Shown in pieces: positions 46,033-55,319 of a stretch of 64,000 bases of DNA. The stretch lies in the NCBI RefSeq assembly GCF_001668615.1, contig NZ_LZMC01000058.1, positions 1-64,000 of the forward strand. The letters are read 5' to 3'. Under the pieces are notes generated by a model that saw only the letters and a list, made by a program, of their open reading frames with translations, did no database searches and was not told the origin of the DNA. The first letter of the stretch is position 1. Every line of letters starts with the position of its first letter. This DNA is from Mycobacterium sp. 1274761.0. GTDB lineage: Bacteria > Actinomycetota > Actinomycetes > Mycobacteriales > Mycobacteriaceae. The position numbers and the translations under genes were made by a program.

Positions 46033-46222
46033 CGCGTGCCGATTCTGCTTCCGCTTCCTTCTTGGCGGCGTCCTTCTGCGCGTCGGCCTTGTCCTGCTGG
46101 GCCTTGCCCTCTTCGGTCAGGTCGTCGCGGCCGGTGACGGTGCCTGCGGCTTCCTTGGCCTTGCCTTTGACGTCTTCGACGGCGCCTTTGATGCCCTCTT
46201 GCGGGCCGCTGTTGTCAGCCAT
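45989..46222 (-). CDS. CsbD-like small hydrophilic stress protein
   Basis: The protein has 77 residues from ATG 46222 behind GAAGGAG. The CsbD pattern is clear: GIKGAVEDVKGKAKEAAGTV, then GRDDLTEEGKAQQDKADAQK, followed by an Ala/Lys/Glu-rich helix. CsbD proteins are induced by general stress (SigB in Bacillus, SigF in mycobacteria); the biochemical role is unknown. A SigF-like promoter match lies 35 bp upstream. Confidence 0.88.
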   Translation of the reverse strand: MADNSGPQEGIKGAVEDVKGKAKEAAGTVTGRDDLTEEGKAQQDKADAQKDAAKKEAEAESARGGAKAAEKRQQSHQ

Positions 46223-46256
46223 GTGTACTCCTTCGTCGCGGACGGACGGGCGCAGT

Positions 46257-46281
46257 GTTCCCGGCGCGCGGAATGTCAAAC
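46257..46281 (-). promoter_or_regulatory. Candidate SigF-type promoter of the CsbD-like gene
   Basis: Read on the minus strand, GTTT, 15 bp, then GGGAAC resembles the mycobacterial SigF promoter (GTTT, 14-17 bp, GGGTAT). The -10 element ends 35 bp before the CsbD start. The -35 element overlaps the last codons of the DUF6480 gene. Confidence 0.45.
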
Positions 46282-46515
46282 AAGCATGCTGATGACCAGC
46301 ACCACTGCAGTGACGACGAAGAGCAGCACAAAGATGACCACGGCGGCGATTCCGGCGACGGTCGCCGGGGTGTACTTGCGGCGGGCACGCGGCTGAGCCG
46401 CCGAGACGCCGGACGTCTGCGCCGAATCGGGTGGCACATCGCCGGGGCTGACCCCGCCGCCGGGTTCGAGGTTCGGCGTGCCCGCTGGATCGGGATCGGG
46501 CGGTTGCGCGGTCAT
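46276..46515 (-). CDS. DUF6480-family small membrane protein
   Basis: The protein has 79 residues from ATG 46515; an in-frame ATG at 46527 would overlap the proposed -10 box. The N-terminus is proline-rich with NLEPGGGVSPGDVPP, the signature of this actinobacterial family. A basic RARRKY follows, then one C-terminal membrane helix (VAGIAAVVIFVLLFVVTAVVLV). It is a tail-anchored small membrane protein of unknown role. It lies directly upstream of the CsbD-like gene on the same strand. Confidence 0.78.
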   Translation of the reverse strand: MTAQPPDPDPAGTPNLEPGGGVSPGDVPPDSAQTSGVSAAQPRARRKYTPATVAGIAAVVIFVLLFVVTAVVLVISMLV

Positions 46516-46525
46516 AGCACGTGGC

Positions 46526-46549
46526 ATACCCGCCGAAGCGGTCTCACAC
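46526..46549 (-). promoter_or_regulatory. Candidate SigF-type promoter of the DUF6480 gene
   Basis: Read on the minus strand, GTGT, 14 bp, then GGGTAT gives a perfect SigF -10 hexamer with a near-match -35. The start of transcription would be only a few bases before ATG 46515, giving an almost leaderless message, which is common in mycobacteria. Confidence 0.5.
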
Positions 46550-46572
46550 GCGCCGCACCCTACGATCTGATC

Positions 46573-47445
46573 ATGACCGCAGCGCCCGAGCCGTTCGTGA
46601 TCGAGGTGCCCGGCGGTCTCCGCATCGCCTGCGACCGGCTCGGCGACGCCGCCTCGCGCGCCGTGGTCTTCCTGCACGGCGGCGGGCAGACCAGGCGCTC
46701 ATGGACGCGCGCCGCGGCCGCCGTCGCCGAGCGGGGCTGGCAGGCCGTCACCGTCGACTTCCGCGGTCACGGCGAATCCGACTGGTCCAGAGAAGGCGAC
46801 TACCGCGTCATCACCTTCGCCGAAGACGTCCGCGCCGTGCTGAGCCAACTGCCGCCGGATCCCGTGCTCGTGGGCGCCTCGCTCGGCGGCTTTACATCGA
46901 TGCTGCTGGCCGGTGAACTGTCGCCCGGCATCGCCAGCGCTGTGGTGCTCGTCGACATCGTCCCGAACATGAACCCGTCCGGGGCCGCGCGGATCCACGA
47001 CTTCATGGCCGACCGCATGGTCGAAGGCTTCGCCTCGCTCGACGAGGTGGCCGACATGATCGCCGGGTACAACCCACACCGGCCGCGGCCCGCCGATCTG
47101 AATGGGTTGCGCGCCAACCTCCGCCGCCGCGGCGACCGCTGGTACTGGCACTGGGATCCCCAGTTCATCGACGGCACCGCCGCGTATCCGCCGATCGAGG
47201 TCACCGACCCCGACCGGATGAACAAGGCCATCGAGGCGATCCTCGCCGACGACATCCCGGTGCTGCTGGTGCGCGGCCAGGTCAGCGACCTGGTCAGCAC
47301 CGACCGCGCCGAGGAGTTCCTGGCCCGCTTCCCGCAGCTCGAGTTCGTCGACGTGCAGGGTGCGGGACACATGGTGGCGGGGGACCGCAACGATCTGTTC
47401 GCCGACGCCGTCGTCGACTTCCTCAACCGGCACGCCGCACGCTGA
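46573..47445 (+). CDS. Alpha/beta hydrolase
   Basis: The protein has 290 residues from ATG 46573. It has FLHGGGQTRRSW at the oxyanion site, VDFRGHGESDW, the nucleophile elbow GASLGGF, and the late acid and histidine in LVRGQVSDLVS and GAGHMVAGD. It resembles peroxidase-like or MhpC-like hydrolases; the substrate is unknown. It is the first of three closely spaced plus-strand genes (hydrolase, epimerase, hydrolase) with gaps of 20 and 3 bp, probably one operon. Confidence 0.86.
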   Translation: MTAAPEPFVIEVPGGLRIACDRLGDAASRAVVFLHGGGQTRRSWTRAAAAVAERGWQAVTVDFRGHGESDWSREGDYRVITFAEDVRAVLSQLPPDPVLVGASLGGFTSMLLAGELSPGIASAVVLVDIVPNMNPSGAARIHDFMADRMVEGFASLDEVADMIAGYNPHRPRPADLNGLRANLRRRGDRWYWHWDPQFIDGTAAYPPIEVTDPDRMNKAIEAILADDIPVLLVRGQVSDLVSTDRAEEFLARFPQLEFVDVQGAGHMVAGDRNDLFADAVVDFLNRHAAR

Positions 47446-47465
47446 GCGTTCCCTACGATCAGCGC

Positions 47466-48365
47466 ATGCGCGGAGCCAAGATTCTGATCACCGGTCCCAG
47501 CGGGCAGGTGGCCGCCCCCATCGCCCGAGCGCTGGCCGCCGACAACGAGGTGTGGGGCATTGCGCGTTTCACAGACGCGGCGGCGCGGCAGCGCCTGGAG
47601 AGCCAGGGGGTGCGCTGCCAGACCGTCAACCTCGCATCCGGTGACTTCAGCGAGCTGCCGTCCGACTTCGACTACGTGCTCAACCTGGCCGTGGCCAAGA
47701 GCGGCCGGTGGGACAAGGACCTCGCGGCCAACGCCGAGTCGGCCGGCCTGCTGATGGCGCACTGCCGCACGGCCAAGGCGTTCCTGCATTGTTCGACGGC
47801 GGCGGTCTACGACCCACCCGGCGATGAGCCGCGAACCGAGCGCGCTGCGCTCGGCGACAACCACAAGCCGCTGTTCCCAACGTATTCCATCTCGAAGATC
47901 GCCGGCGAGGTCGTCGTGCACACCATGTCACGCGCACTCGAGGTGCCCGCGATCATCGCCCGCCTCAACGTGCCCTACGGCGACAGCGGGGGCTGGCCGT
48001 TCTTCCACATGGAGATGATGCTGGGCGGTATTCCGATCCCCGTGCCGCCGGGCGGCCCCGCCCTGTACAACCCGATCCACGAGGACGACATCATCGCGAT
48101 GATCCCGAAACTGCTCGAAAAAGCGGCGGTTCCGGCTCCTACCGTCAACTGGTGCGGCGAACAAACCGTCAGCCTTCAGGAGTGGTGCGCCTACATCGGC
48201 TCGCTGATCGGCAAGGAACCCGTATTCGAGGAAAGCTCACAGTGCTTGCGCGGCAACCCGACTGACCCGGCTCTGATGCGCGAGCTGATCGGCGGCACCA
48301 CGGCCGACTGGCGCGACGGCATGCGCCGCATGGTCGCGACGTTCCATCCCGAGTTGGTCGGGTAG
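47466..48365 (+). CDS. NAD-dependent epimerase/dehydratase family protein
   Basis: This 299-residue extended-SDR protein has an N-terminal Rossmann loop ITGPSGQVAAPIA (variant of TGxxGxxG). The conserved catalytic region has FLHCSTAAVYDPPG for the serine and threonine, and YSISKIAGE for the YxxxK pair. NVPYGDSGGWPF follows, as in sugar-epimerase-like proteins. The activity could be on nucleotide sugars or another carbonyl substrate. Its place between two hydrolase genes gives no clear pathway. Confidence 0.83.
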   Translation: MRGAKILITGPSGQVAAPIARALAADNEVWGIARFTDAAARQRLESQGVRCQTVNLASGDFSELPSDFDYVLNLAVAKSGRWDKDLAANAESAGLLMAHCRTAKAFLHCSTAAVYDPPGDEPRTERAALGDNHKPLFPTYSISKIAGEVVVHTMSRALEVPAIIARLNVPYGDSGGWPFFHMEMMLGGIPIPVPPGGPALYNPIHEDDIIAMIPKLLEKAAVPAPTVNWCGEQTVSLQEWCAYIGSLIGKEPVFEESSQCLRGNPTDPALMRELIGGTTADWRDGMRRMVATFHPELVG

Positions 48366-48368
48366 TCG

Positions 48369-49121
48369 GTGGGCGAGCGCGTCAGTTTCCCGAGTACCAG
48401 CGGTCCCATGCTGGCGGGCATCATCGATCTGCCCGACGGTGACGTGCGGGGGTGGGGCGTCTTCGCGCACGGCTTCACACTCGGCAAGGACAGCCCGGCG
48501 GCGAGCCGGATCTGCAAGCAGCTCGCCGCCGAAGGCATCGGCATGCTGCGTTTCGACAACCTCGGTCTCGGCGACTCCGAAGGCGACTGGGGCGACGGGT
48601 CGTTCTCCCACAAGGTCGCCGACACCGCCCGTGCGGTGGAGTTCATGAACGACTCCGGTCACGAGGTTCACCTGCTGGTCGGCCATTCCTTCGGCGGCGC
48701 CGCCGTCATCGCCGCCGCGCAGGACTGCCCGACCGTCGCGGCCGTCGCCAGCATCGGCGCGCCGTACGACCCCGGCCACGTCGAGCGCAGCTATGACGCG
48801 CTGGTGGCCCGCATCGAGGCCGAGGGCGAGGCCCCGTTTTTGGTCGGCGGCAAGGCGCTGACCCTCAAGCGGCATTTCATCACCGACGTGCGCAACGCCG
48901 ATCTCCGCGAGCAGATCCGTGGCCTGCGCCGGGCACTTCTGGTCATGCATTCGCCCACCGACAACACCGTCGGCATTGCCAACGCGAGCGAGATCTTCCG
49001 CGCCGCCCGCCACCCGCGCAGCTTCGTGTCGCTGGAAGGCGCGGACCACCTGCTCACCGGCAAGAATCAGGCCGCCCGAGCGGCCCGGATCATCAGCGCC
49101 TGGGCTGACCCCTACCTGTAA
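48369..49121 (+). CDS. Alpha/beta hydrolase (OsmC-associated type)
   Basis: The protein has 250 residues from GTG 48369. AHGFTLGKDSPAASRICKQL, then FDNLGLGDSEGDW, the elbow GHSFGGAA, and the end motif SLEGADHLL form a complete catalytic set. This N-terminal pattern is typical of hydrolases that in other species are fused to an OsmC peroxidase domain. Here the OsmC domain is absent and the protein ends after the hydrolase. It follows the epimerase with a 3-bp gap. Confidence 0.84.
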   Translation: MGERVSFPSTSGPMLAGIIDLPDGDVRGWGVFAHGFTLGKDSPAASRICKQLAAEGIGMLRFDNLGLGDSEGDWGDGSFSHKVADTARAVEFMNDSGHEVHLLVGHSFGGAAVIAAAQDCPTVAAVASIGAPYDPGHVERSYDALVARIEAEGEAPFLVGGKALTLKRHFITDVRNADLREQIRGLRRALLVMHSPTDNTVGIANASEIFRAARHPRSFVSLEGADHLLTGKNQAARAARIISAWADPYL

Positions 49122-49195
49122 GCGAGTTTCGGCGCGCGTTTGCTGGGGTAACTCCCCTTACAACGACAGACATGGTCGAGTGGCGGAGAAAGGTC

Positions 49196-49615
49196 ATGAG
49201 TGGAAAACATCGCACCAAGTCGCGCTCCAACCTGGTAATCGGCTCCATCGCCGCATCCGTTGGCGCCAGCAGTGTACTTGCCGCTGCGATCGTCGAGCTC
49301 GCCGCCCCGCAGGAGCCCAGCCACTCAGCCGTCCAGCCGCAACAGCCGGTTACCCAGCAGGGCAGGTTGATCGCCGTCACGGCAGACTCCCTCACGGCGC
49401 AGAGCGCCGACGGGGCAATCCAGACATACAGCATCACCCCGAACACCACGGCCATCACCGACCGTGGTGGAAGCGCAAGTCCGGCAACGTCGTTCACCGT
49501 CGACGATGAGGTGACCGTGGTCGGCACACGGCAGGGCGGCATGGTCGTCGCCACCGCCGTGGCCGATCAGTCCGCAGTCGGTGGGCAGGGCCGGCCTATG
49601 GATTACGGCGTGTAA
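49196..49615 (+). CDS. Small secreted or membrane-anchored protein, DUF5666-like
   Basis: The protein has 139 residues from ATG 49196 (an ATG at 49172 would add eight residues without a better binding site). The N-terminus KHRTKSRSNLVIGSIAAS is a signal or anchor sequence. The exported part has beta-strand repeats such as QGRLIAVTADSLTAQS and TSFTVDDEVTVVGTRQGG, an OB-like pattern seen in DUF5666-type proteins. The function is unknown. Its 3' end overlaps that of the convergent nuclease gene by 20 bp. Confidence 0.7.
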   Translation: MSGKHRTKSRSNLVIGSIAASVGASSVLAAAIVELAAPQEPSHSAVQPQQPVTQQGRLIAVTADSLTAQSADGAIQTYSITPNTTAITDRGGSASPATSFTVDDEVTVVGTRQGGMVVATAVADQSAVGGQGRPMDYGV

Positions 49616-50438
49616 GGCGGCATTCCAGGCCGAAGTGGTCGGAGGGAAACACGCGCGGCAAGTCATCGGCGATCGGCTCGGTACCCAGCAACTCGATTGC
49701 GTCCGCCCTCCACTGATCGCCTTTCAGCAGAACACGGTCGAACCTCACGTGACGTGGCTTGTTCTTCAAGTCGCCGAGCATCAGGTTGGCCGACGTGTCC
49801 TCGGTGAAGCCGCCCTCGTCTGGCCGCAGCATCGGCCAGACGTCCCGGTACGGCGCGCCGATGCGTCCGTTCTCGGCGTCGCGCATGTTGAAGTCTCCGA
49901 GTACCACGGCCTCGTCCGCATCTCGTAGCGCACGAAAGATCCTGCGCAGCTGCCACCCTCGCAGACGTGCCGAGGCCTTGCCGCTGTCGAGATGCAGGCA
50001 GCACACGACGGTCGTGGCGCCGTTGAGCGGAAGTTCCGCCTGCAGAAATCCGCGTGAATCGCTCCACGGCAACCGCGCGTACGCGACCCGCGACACCGGC
50101 AGCCGCGACAACAACAACAGCCCGTAATCGCCCGCCTCGCCGCCGACCACCGCGGCACACGAATACGAAGCGCGGATCCAATCCTGGGACAACAACACGT
50201 CGGATGCAGTCGACGTGACCTCCTGAAACACCATGACGTCGGGTGATCGCCGCGAAAGTAGTTGCGCGATTGCGAGATACCGCTCTTTGTCGTAGGCGCT
50301 GTCGTTCCAGATGTTGTACGTCGTCAGCGTCAACTCGTCACACGCCACGGAGCCGGCACGGTCTGCGTCAGACCATTGGCTCGTTGCCGCATCAAACGTT
50401 TCGACGGGTACGTCACGTCGTCGCGGAAGCAGCCTCAC
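49596..50438 (-). CDS. Endonuclease/exonuclease/phosphatase-family protein
   Basis: The protein has 280 residues from GTG 50438, which overlaps the stop of the oxidoreductase as GTGA. Metal and catalytic motifs of the fold are all present: TTYNIW, VMVFQEV, CCLHLDSGK, VLGDFNMR and PSDHFGLE. It may be a phosphodiesterase acting on nucleic acid, phospholipid or a sugar phosphate; the substrate is not readable. No signal peptide is seen. It is coupled to the upstream quinone oxidoreductase. Confidence 0.86.
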   Translation of the reverse strand: MRLLPRRRDVPVETFDAATSQWSDADRAGSVACDELTLTTYNIWNDSAYDKERYLAIAQLLSRRSPDVMVFQEVTSTASDVLLSQDWIRASYSCAAVVGGEAGDYGLLLLSRLPVSRVAYARLPWSDSRGFLQAELPLNGATTVVCCLHLDSGKASARLRGWQLRRIFRALRDADEAVVLGDFNMRDAENGRIGAPYRDVWPMLRPDEGGFTEDTSANLMLGDLKNKPRHVRFDRVLLKGDQWRADAIELLGTEPIADDLPRVFPSDHFGLECRLTRRNP

Positions 50439-51406
50439 CGCAGCGTGACGACGACTTTGCCCTTGGCGCTGCGGTTTTCGAGAGAGGCGATGGCCTCCCC
50501 GGCACGCTCCAGCGGGTAAACCTCGGGTTGCGGCGCCGACACCTTCCCTGATGCGAGCAAGGGTTCGAGTTCCTCCCACTGCTCGCGTAGATAGTTGGGA
50601 TGGGTGAACGTCCACGCGCCCCAGCCGACGCCGACGGCGTCGACGTTGTTCAGCAGCAGGCGGTTGACCTTGACGGTGGGGATCTCACCGCCGGTGAACC
50701 CGATCACCAGCAATCGCCCGCCGGGCGCTAGGCACCGCAGCGAATCGGTGAACCGGTCACCGCCAACCGGATCGACGACGATATCCACGCCTTTGCCGTC
50801 CGTCAGGCCCATGACCGCGTCCTTGAAGCCGTCGGCCAGCACCACATCGGATGCGCCCGCGGCCTCGGCGATCGCCTTCTTCTCCTCGGAGCCGACGACC
50901 GCGATGGTCCGTGCGGCGCCCCACGCGGGCGCCAACCGCAGCGTTGACGTGCCGATGCCGCCCGCTGCGCCGTGCACGAGCACGGTCTCGCCGTCGGCCA
51001 GCCTGCCGCGGGTGCGCAGCGCGTGATGCATGGTGAGATCGTTGAACAGCAGGCCCGCGCCAGCCTCGAAGGAGACGTTGTCAGGTAGCTTGAACACTCG
51101 TTCGGCTTGCAGCGCAACGACTTCGGCCATGCCGCCGTTCAGCATTGTCAGTCCGGCAACGCGATCGCCCTTGTTGAAGCCGCTGCCCGACGGCGCAGTG
51201 AGCACCACGCCCGCCACCTCGGCGCCCGGCACGAACGGCAACTCCGCCTTGTACTGGTAGAGCCCGCGGGACTGAAGGGCGTCGGGGAAGGCCACCCCGG
51301 CCGCGTGCACCTCGACGATGACGGCGTTATCGTCGGTGGGCTCATCGAGCTCGACGAGCTCCGCAGCCGAGGGGCCGTCGAGACTGGGGATCTGAATTGC
51401 GCGCAT
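50435..51406 (-). CDS. NADPH:quinone oxidoreductase family protein (MDR type)
   Basis: This 323-residue medium-chain dehydrogenase without zinc cysteines has GroES-like N-terminal VEVHAAGVAFPDALQSRG, the pattern FVPGAEVAGVV, the nucleotide-binding VLVHGAAGGIGTSTLRLA, and VDPVGGDRFTDSLRCL. The family reduces quinones or enones with NADPH. The start is ATG 51406, 8 bp downstream of the aofH stop. It is in a leftward operon with aofH and the EEP-fold gene. Confidence 0.87.
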   Translation of the reverse strand: MRAIQIPSLDGPSAAELVELDEPTDDNAVIVEVHAAGVAFPDALQSRGLYQYKAELPFVPGAEVAGVVLTAPSGSGFNKGDRVAGLTMLNGGMAEVVALQAERVFKLPDNVSFEAGAGLLFNDLTMHHALRTRGRLADGETVLVHGAAGGIGTSTLRLAPAWGAARTIAVVGSEEKKAIAEAAGASDVVLADGFKDAVMGLTDGKGVDIVVDPVGGDRFTDSLRCLAPGGRLLVIGFTGGEIPTVKVNRLLLNNVDAVGVGWGAWTFTHPNYLREQWEELEPLLASGKVSAPQPEVYPLERAGEAIASLENRSAKGKVVVTLR

Positions 51407-51414
51407 CGTCCCAT

Positions 51415-52776
51415 TTAACCGGACAGCCTCTCGTGCACCTCTGCGGCCGCACGACGACCCGACCGCACGGCTCCGTCGAGGAAGCCTGTCCACTCGTCGG
51501 CGGTTTCGGTGCCCGCCCAAAAGATGCCGTCCACCGGCTTGCGCAGCCAGGGGCCGTAGGTCGTCCACGAACCGGGTGGCACCGCGGCCGTCGGGCCGCC
51601 GGGCGCGAAATCCTCAGTGCCCCAGCAATGGTCGACGTAGTCGGTAGGCTGCAACGCCTGTTTACCGTATAGGTCGGCGAATCCGGCCAACGCCCGTTCC
51701 CGGCGCTCTGCCGGCGCCAGCGAGTCAAATGTCCTCGGGTCGGTGAAGCCCAGCAGGATGCCGGGGCCGTCGCCTGCGGGGCTCACGTCGAAGGTGATGA
51801 ACACCGGGCCCTCGTCGGACAGCGCCTCGCCACTGCACCCGTCGGCCCGCCAGAACGGCGTCTCGTAGGCGGCGTAGGCCTTGCTGAGGTTGCCCTGCGG
51901 CCAGTGCTGCGCGAGCTTGTCGTATTCGGCGGGCAGGCCGGGGGAAAACTCGATGGCGGCGCGGTGGGCGGGCGGAATGGCGACGATGACGGCCCTGACG
52001 GTGACTTTGACGGCGGGGCCGTCGTCGGTCCCCACCGTGATGGTGCCCGCAGGGTGCCGTTCGATGCGCCGGACGATCGCGCCGAGCCGGACCCGATCAG
52101 CAAGCTCGTCGGCCATCCGCTGCGCGATCTGCTGGGTGCCGCCGGGAAAGCGGTCCTGCTGAGCGCCGCCGTCCACGTCGAGCATTCGGCCGATCCCGCC
52201 CGCGGCCTTCACGTAGCGCACAGCGTGCAGCAACGACACCTGATCGGGTTCGCAACCCCAGGTGACCCGCGACATGATCGCCATCAATTCGCGCGTCGAC
52301 GCGCTCGCGTGCAGCGACCGCAGCCAGCGCTCCAGCGTCTGGTCGTCGAGGCTGTGCGCGTGGGTGCTTGTCCACGGCTCCGCGAGCGACACCCGCCGGC
52401 ACAGTCCTTCGAAGCGCCACTGGATGCGCGAGACGTCGAACAGTTCGAGCATTGACAGCCGGGGGATGGTGCTGCGGTAGGAGCGGATCCGGCCGCGCCA
52501 CTTGATCAGGTTCTTGCCGCGCGTGTGGGTGGGCACCGTCTCGCAGCCCAGTTCGCGTGCCAGGCCGGTGACGGCGTCCTGCGTCGGGCCGACGAATGTG
52601 CCGCCCAGGTCGACGGGCACGCCGGCGATCGTCGTGGTCGACGAGCGGCCGCCCACCCGGTCGCGGCCCTCCAGCACGACGACGTCGTAGCCGAGCCGAA
52701 GCAGTTCGCGCGCCGCGGTCAGCCCGGCGAACCCCGCGCCGACCACCACGATGTCGGCCTTCGATGGCTGCGTCAC
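51415..52776 (-). CDS. aofH: Flavin-containing amine oxidase AofH
   Basis: This 453-residue FAD-dependent amine oxidase has the dinucleotide-binding motif [15 protein letters not shown] and the family motif [13 protein letters not shown]. The substrate domain includes [13 protein letters not shown], and the C-terminal FAD-binding segment is [19 protein letters not shown]. It oxidises primary amines to aldehydes in the cytosol. Length and sequence type match Rv3170, and counterparts of Rv3169 and Rv3168 are nearby. It is divergent from the LLM gene across 19 bp. Confidence 0.87.
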   Translation of the reverse strand: MTQPSKADIVVVGAGFAGLTAARELLRLGYDVVVLEGRDRVGGRSSTTTIAGVPVDLGGTFVGPTQDAVTGLARELGCETVPTHTRGKNLIKWRGRIRSYRSTIPRLSMLELFDVSRIQWRFEGLCRRVSLAEPWTSTHAHSLDDQTLERWLRSLHASASTRELMAIMSRVTWGCEPDQVSLLHAVRYVKAAGGIGRMLDVDGGAQQDRFPGGTQQIAQRMADELADRVRLGAIVRRIERHPAGTITVGTDDGPAVKVTVRAVIVAIPPAHRAAIEFSPGLPAEYDKLAQHWPQGNLSKAYAAYETPFWRADGCSGEALSDEGPVFITFDVSPAGDGPGILLGFTDPRTFDSLAPAERRERALAGFADLYGKQALQPTDYVDHCWGTEDFAPGGPTAAVPPGSWTTYGPWLRKPVDGIFWAGTETADEWTGFLDGAVRSGRRAAAEVHERLSG

Positions 52777-52795
52777 GCGACTAGGCTCTCACGCC

Positions 52796-53785
52796 GTGAG
52801 GGTGATGACAGCGCTGTTCGGCCCCATCGGTGCGATCGAGCAGGCGCGGGCCCTCCGCGACGCCGGCGCCAGCGGGGTCTTCACCTTCGAAGGTCCCAAC
52901 GACGTCTTCACACCGCTCACCCTGGCGTCGACCGTCGGTGGCCTGGATCTGATGACCAACGTCGCGATTGCCTTCCCCCGCAACCCCATTCACCTCGCCC
53001 ATCAGGCGATCGACCACCAGCTGCTCAGCAAAGGCCGGTTCGCGCTCGGGCTGGGCACGCAGATCCGCGCGCAGATCGAGAAGCGGTTCGGTGCCGACTT
53101 CGACAAGCCGGTGGCGAGGATGACCGAACTGGTCGCCGCGCTGCGGGCCATTTTCTCGGCCTGGGAGACCGGCGAGCGGCTCGACTTTCGTGGCGAGTAC
53201 TACCGCCACACGCTGATGACGCCCACCTTCAGCCCCGGCGAGAACCCCTACGGGCCGCCGCCGATCTACGTCGGCGCGCTGGGCCCGCGGCTCACCCGCG
53301 CTACCGCGGAGCACGCCGACGGCCTGCTGGTCATGCCGTTCGGCAGCAAGCAGTTCCTGCACGAGGTGACCATGCCCGCGGTGCGTAAAGGCCTGGCAGC
53401 GGCGGGTAAGTCGCTCAATGAATTCGCCGTCATCCCGGAGATCATCGTGTCGATTGGTGAAAACGATCAACACCACACCGCTGCACGCCGCCTGCTGGGC
53501 TTCTACGGTTCGACGCCCGCCTACCGTCCGGTGCTGGAGATCCACGGGTGGGGCGAGCTGCAGTCGGAGCTCAACGCCCTGTCCAAACAGGGCCGCTGGG
53601 CGGAGATGGGCAGACTCATCGACGACGACGTGCTGCACACCATTGCAGCGTGCGGCAGCGCGGCCGAGGTGGCGGCTCATATCCGCGATCGAGTGGCCGG
53701 CATATCGGACCAAACCTGCCTTTACCAGCCAGGCCCCATCGCCCCGCAGGCGTTGTCGGAGATCGTTGACGCACTCGGCAGTTGA
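52796..53785 (+). CDS. Luciferase-like (LLM) F420-type oxidoreductase
   Basis: The protein has 329 residues from GTG 52796. The TIM-barrel LLM pattern is present: ALFGPIGAIEQARALRDAG, LMTNVAIAFPRNPIHLA, LGLGTQIRAQIEKRF, and PPIYVGALGPRLTRATAEHA. It resembles the TIGR03617 group of probable F420-dependent enzymes in actinobacteria. The cofactor is inferred, not proven. It is 39 bp upstream of the monooxygenase and probably cotranscribed with it. Confidence 0.84.
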   Translation: MRVMTALFGPIGAIEQARALRDAGASGVFTFEGPNDVFTPLTLASTVGGLDLMTNVAIAFPRNPIHLAHQAIDHQLLSKGRFALGLGTQIRAQIEKRFGADFDKPVARMTELVAALRAIFSAWETGERLDFRGEYYRHTLMTPTFSPGENPYGPPPIYVGALGPRLTRATAEHADGLLVMPFGSKQFLHEVTMPAVRKGLAAAGKSLNEFAVIPEIIVSIGENDQHHTAARRLLGFYGSTPAYRPVLEIHGWGELQSELNALSKQGRWAEMGRLIDDDVLHTIAACGSAAEVAAHIRDRVAGISDQTCLYQPGPIAPQALSEIVDALGS

Positions 53786-53824
53786 TTGCCTATCGTGGTA
53801 CTCGGGCGGACCAAAGGAGGTCAG

Positions 53825-55309
53825 ATGTCCGAGGCCGTGCAGGCAGAGTATTTCGACGTCTTGATCATCGGTGCGGGCATTTCCGGGATCGGCGCGGCCT
53901 ACCGCATCCACGAGAAGAACCCGAACCTGTCGTATGCGGTGTTGGAGCGGCGGGCGCGCATCGGCGGGACCTGGGACCTTTTCCGATATCCGGGCATCCG
54001 GTCCGACAGCGACATCTTCACGCTCAGCTTCCCGTTCGAGCCATGGACCCGAGACGAGAACATCGCCGACGGGTCCGACATCCGCGAGTATCTGGTCGAA
54101 GCTGCGCGCAAATACGGGATCGAGGAGCATATCCGTTTCAACACCCGTGTCCTGTCGGCTGACTGGGATTGGGGCTCCGACACCTGGACGGTGCAAGTAG
54201 AGGCCGACGGGTCTGCGAAGTCCTATCGCGGCCGCTTCCTGTTCTTCGGCACCGGCTACTACAACTACGACGAGCCGTACAAGCCGGAGTTTCCCGGCAT
54301 TGAGGACTTCAGGGGCGAGGTGGTACACCCCCAATTCTGGCCCGAATCACTGGATTACACCGGCAAAAGGGTAGTGGTGATTGGGAGCGGCGCCACGGCG
54401 ATGAGCATGATTCCATCGCTCACGGAGAAGGCAGGCCACGTGACGATGCTGCAGCGCTCGCCGACATATCTGTTGTCGTCGCCGCGGGTACATCCGATTG
54501 TGCAAGGGATTCGAAGGGTGTTGCCAACATCCGCTGCCTATCGAGTCGTGCGTTGGTTCAATGCCGGATTCGTCATGCTCGTGTATGCACTGTCGCGCAA
54601 GACGCCGGGATTGATTCGGTGGATGCTGCGGAGAAACGCCGAAAGCAACCTTCCCGACGGGTATCCCGTCGATCTCCACTTCAAGCCGAAGTACGACCCG
54701 TGGGATCAGCGCATGTGCCTGATTCTCGACAATGACGTCTATGGAGCCATCAGCGCCGGCCGCGCCGACGTGGTGACCGACCATATCGACCACTTCGACA
54801 GTGGCGGCATCGTGTTGCGCTCAGGCGAGCGAATCGACGCTGACGTCATCATCACCGCGACCGGGTTGCAGTTACAGGCGTTGGGTGGTGTCATGCTGAA
54901 GATCGACGGATCAGAGGTCAAACCGCAGGACCGGTTCGTCTTCAAGGAACACCTGCTCGAGGACGTACCCAACGCCGCATGGTGCGTCGGCTACATCAAC
55001 CTTTCGTGGACGCTGCGGGCCGACCTCACCGCGCGGGCGGTCGCGAAGCTGTTGGCCTACATGGATTCTCACGGCTACACCCACGCATATCCGCACCTGG
55101 GGGACAAGCCGATGGCGGAGAAGCCGGCGTGGAACATCAACGCGGGTTACGTTCAACGTTCCCTGCATGCGCTGCCGAAGTCGGGAACCCGGCGGCCATG
55201 GAATGTGAGGCACAACTACGTGCTGGACGCCATCGATCACCGGTTCGACCGGATCGAGGAGTCGATGGTGTTCGGTCGCGTCAAAGCCAAGTCCGCCCAA
55301 TCGGCTTAG
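53825..55309 (+). CDS. EthA-like flavin monooxygenase (Baeyer-Villiger type)
   Basis: The protein has 494 residues from ATG 53825 behind AAAGGAGGT. It has two Rossmann motifs (IIGAGISGIGAA and VVIGSGATAMSM) with the Baeyer-Villiger fingerprint FRGEVVHPQFW between them. Long stretches resemble EthA, such as GGTWDLFRYPGIRSDSD and FFGTGYYNYDEPY. The family inserts oxygen beside ketones or oxidises sulphur, using FAD and NADPH. It could also activate thioamide prodrugs, as EthA does. No EthR-type repressor is adjacent. Confidence 0.9.
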   Translation: MSEAVQAEYFDVLIIGAGISGIGAAYRIHEKNPNLSYAVLERRARIGGTWDLFRYPGIRSDSDIFTLSFPFEPWTRDENIADGSDIREYLVEAARKYGIEEHIRFNTRVLSADWDWGSDTWTVQVEADGSAKSYRGRFLFFGTGYYNYDEPYKPEFPGIEDFRGEVVHPQFWPESLDYTGKRVVVIGSGATAMSMIPSLTEKAGHVTMLQRSPTYLLSSPRVHPIVQGIRRVLPTSAAYRVVRWFNAGFVMLVYALSRKTPGLIRWMLRRNAESNLPDGYPVDLHFKPKYDPWDQRMCLILDNDVYGAISAGRADVVTDHIDHFDSGGIVLRSGERIDADVIITATGLQLQALGGVMLKIDGSEVKPQDRFVFKEHLLEDVPNAAWCVGYINLSWTLRADLTARAVAKLLAYMDSHGYTHAYPHLGDKPMAEKPAWNINAGYVQRSLHALPKSGTRRPWNVRHNYVLDAIDHRFDRIEESMVFGRVKAKSAQSA

Positions 55310-55319
55310 GAGTTCTGCT

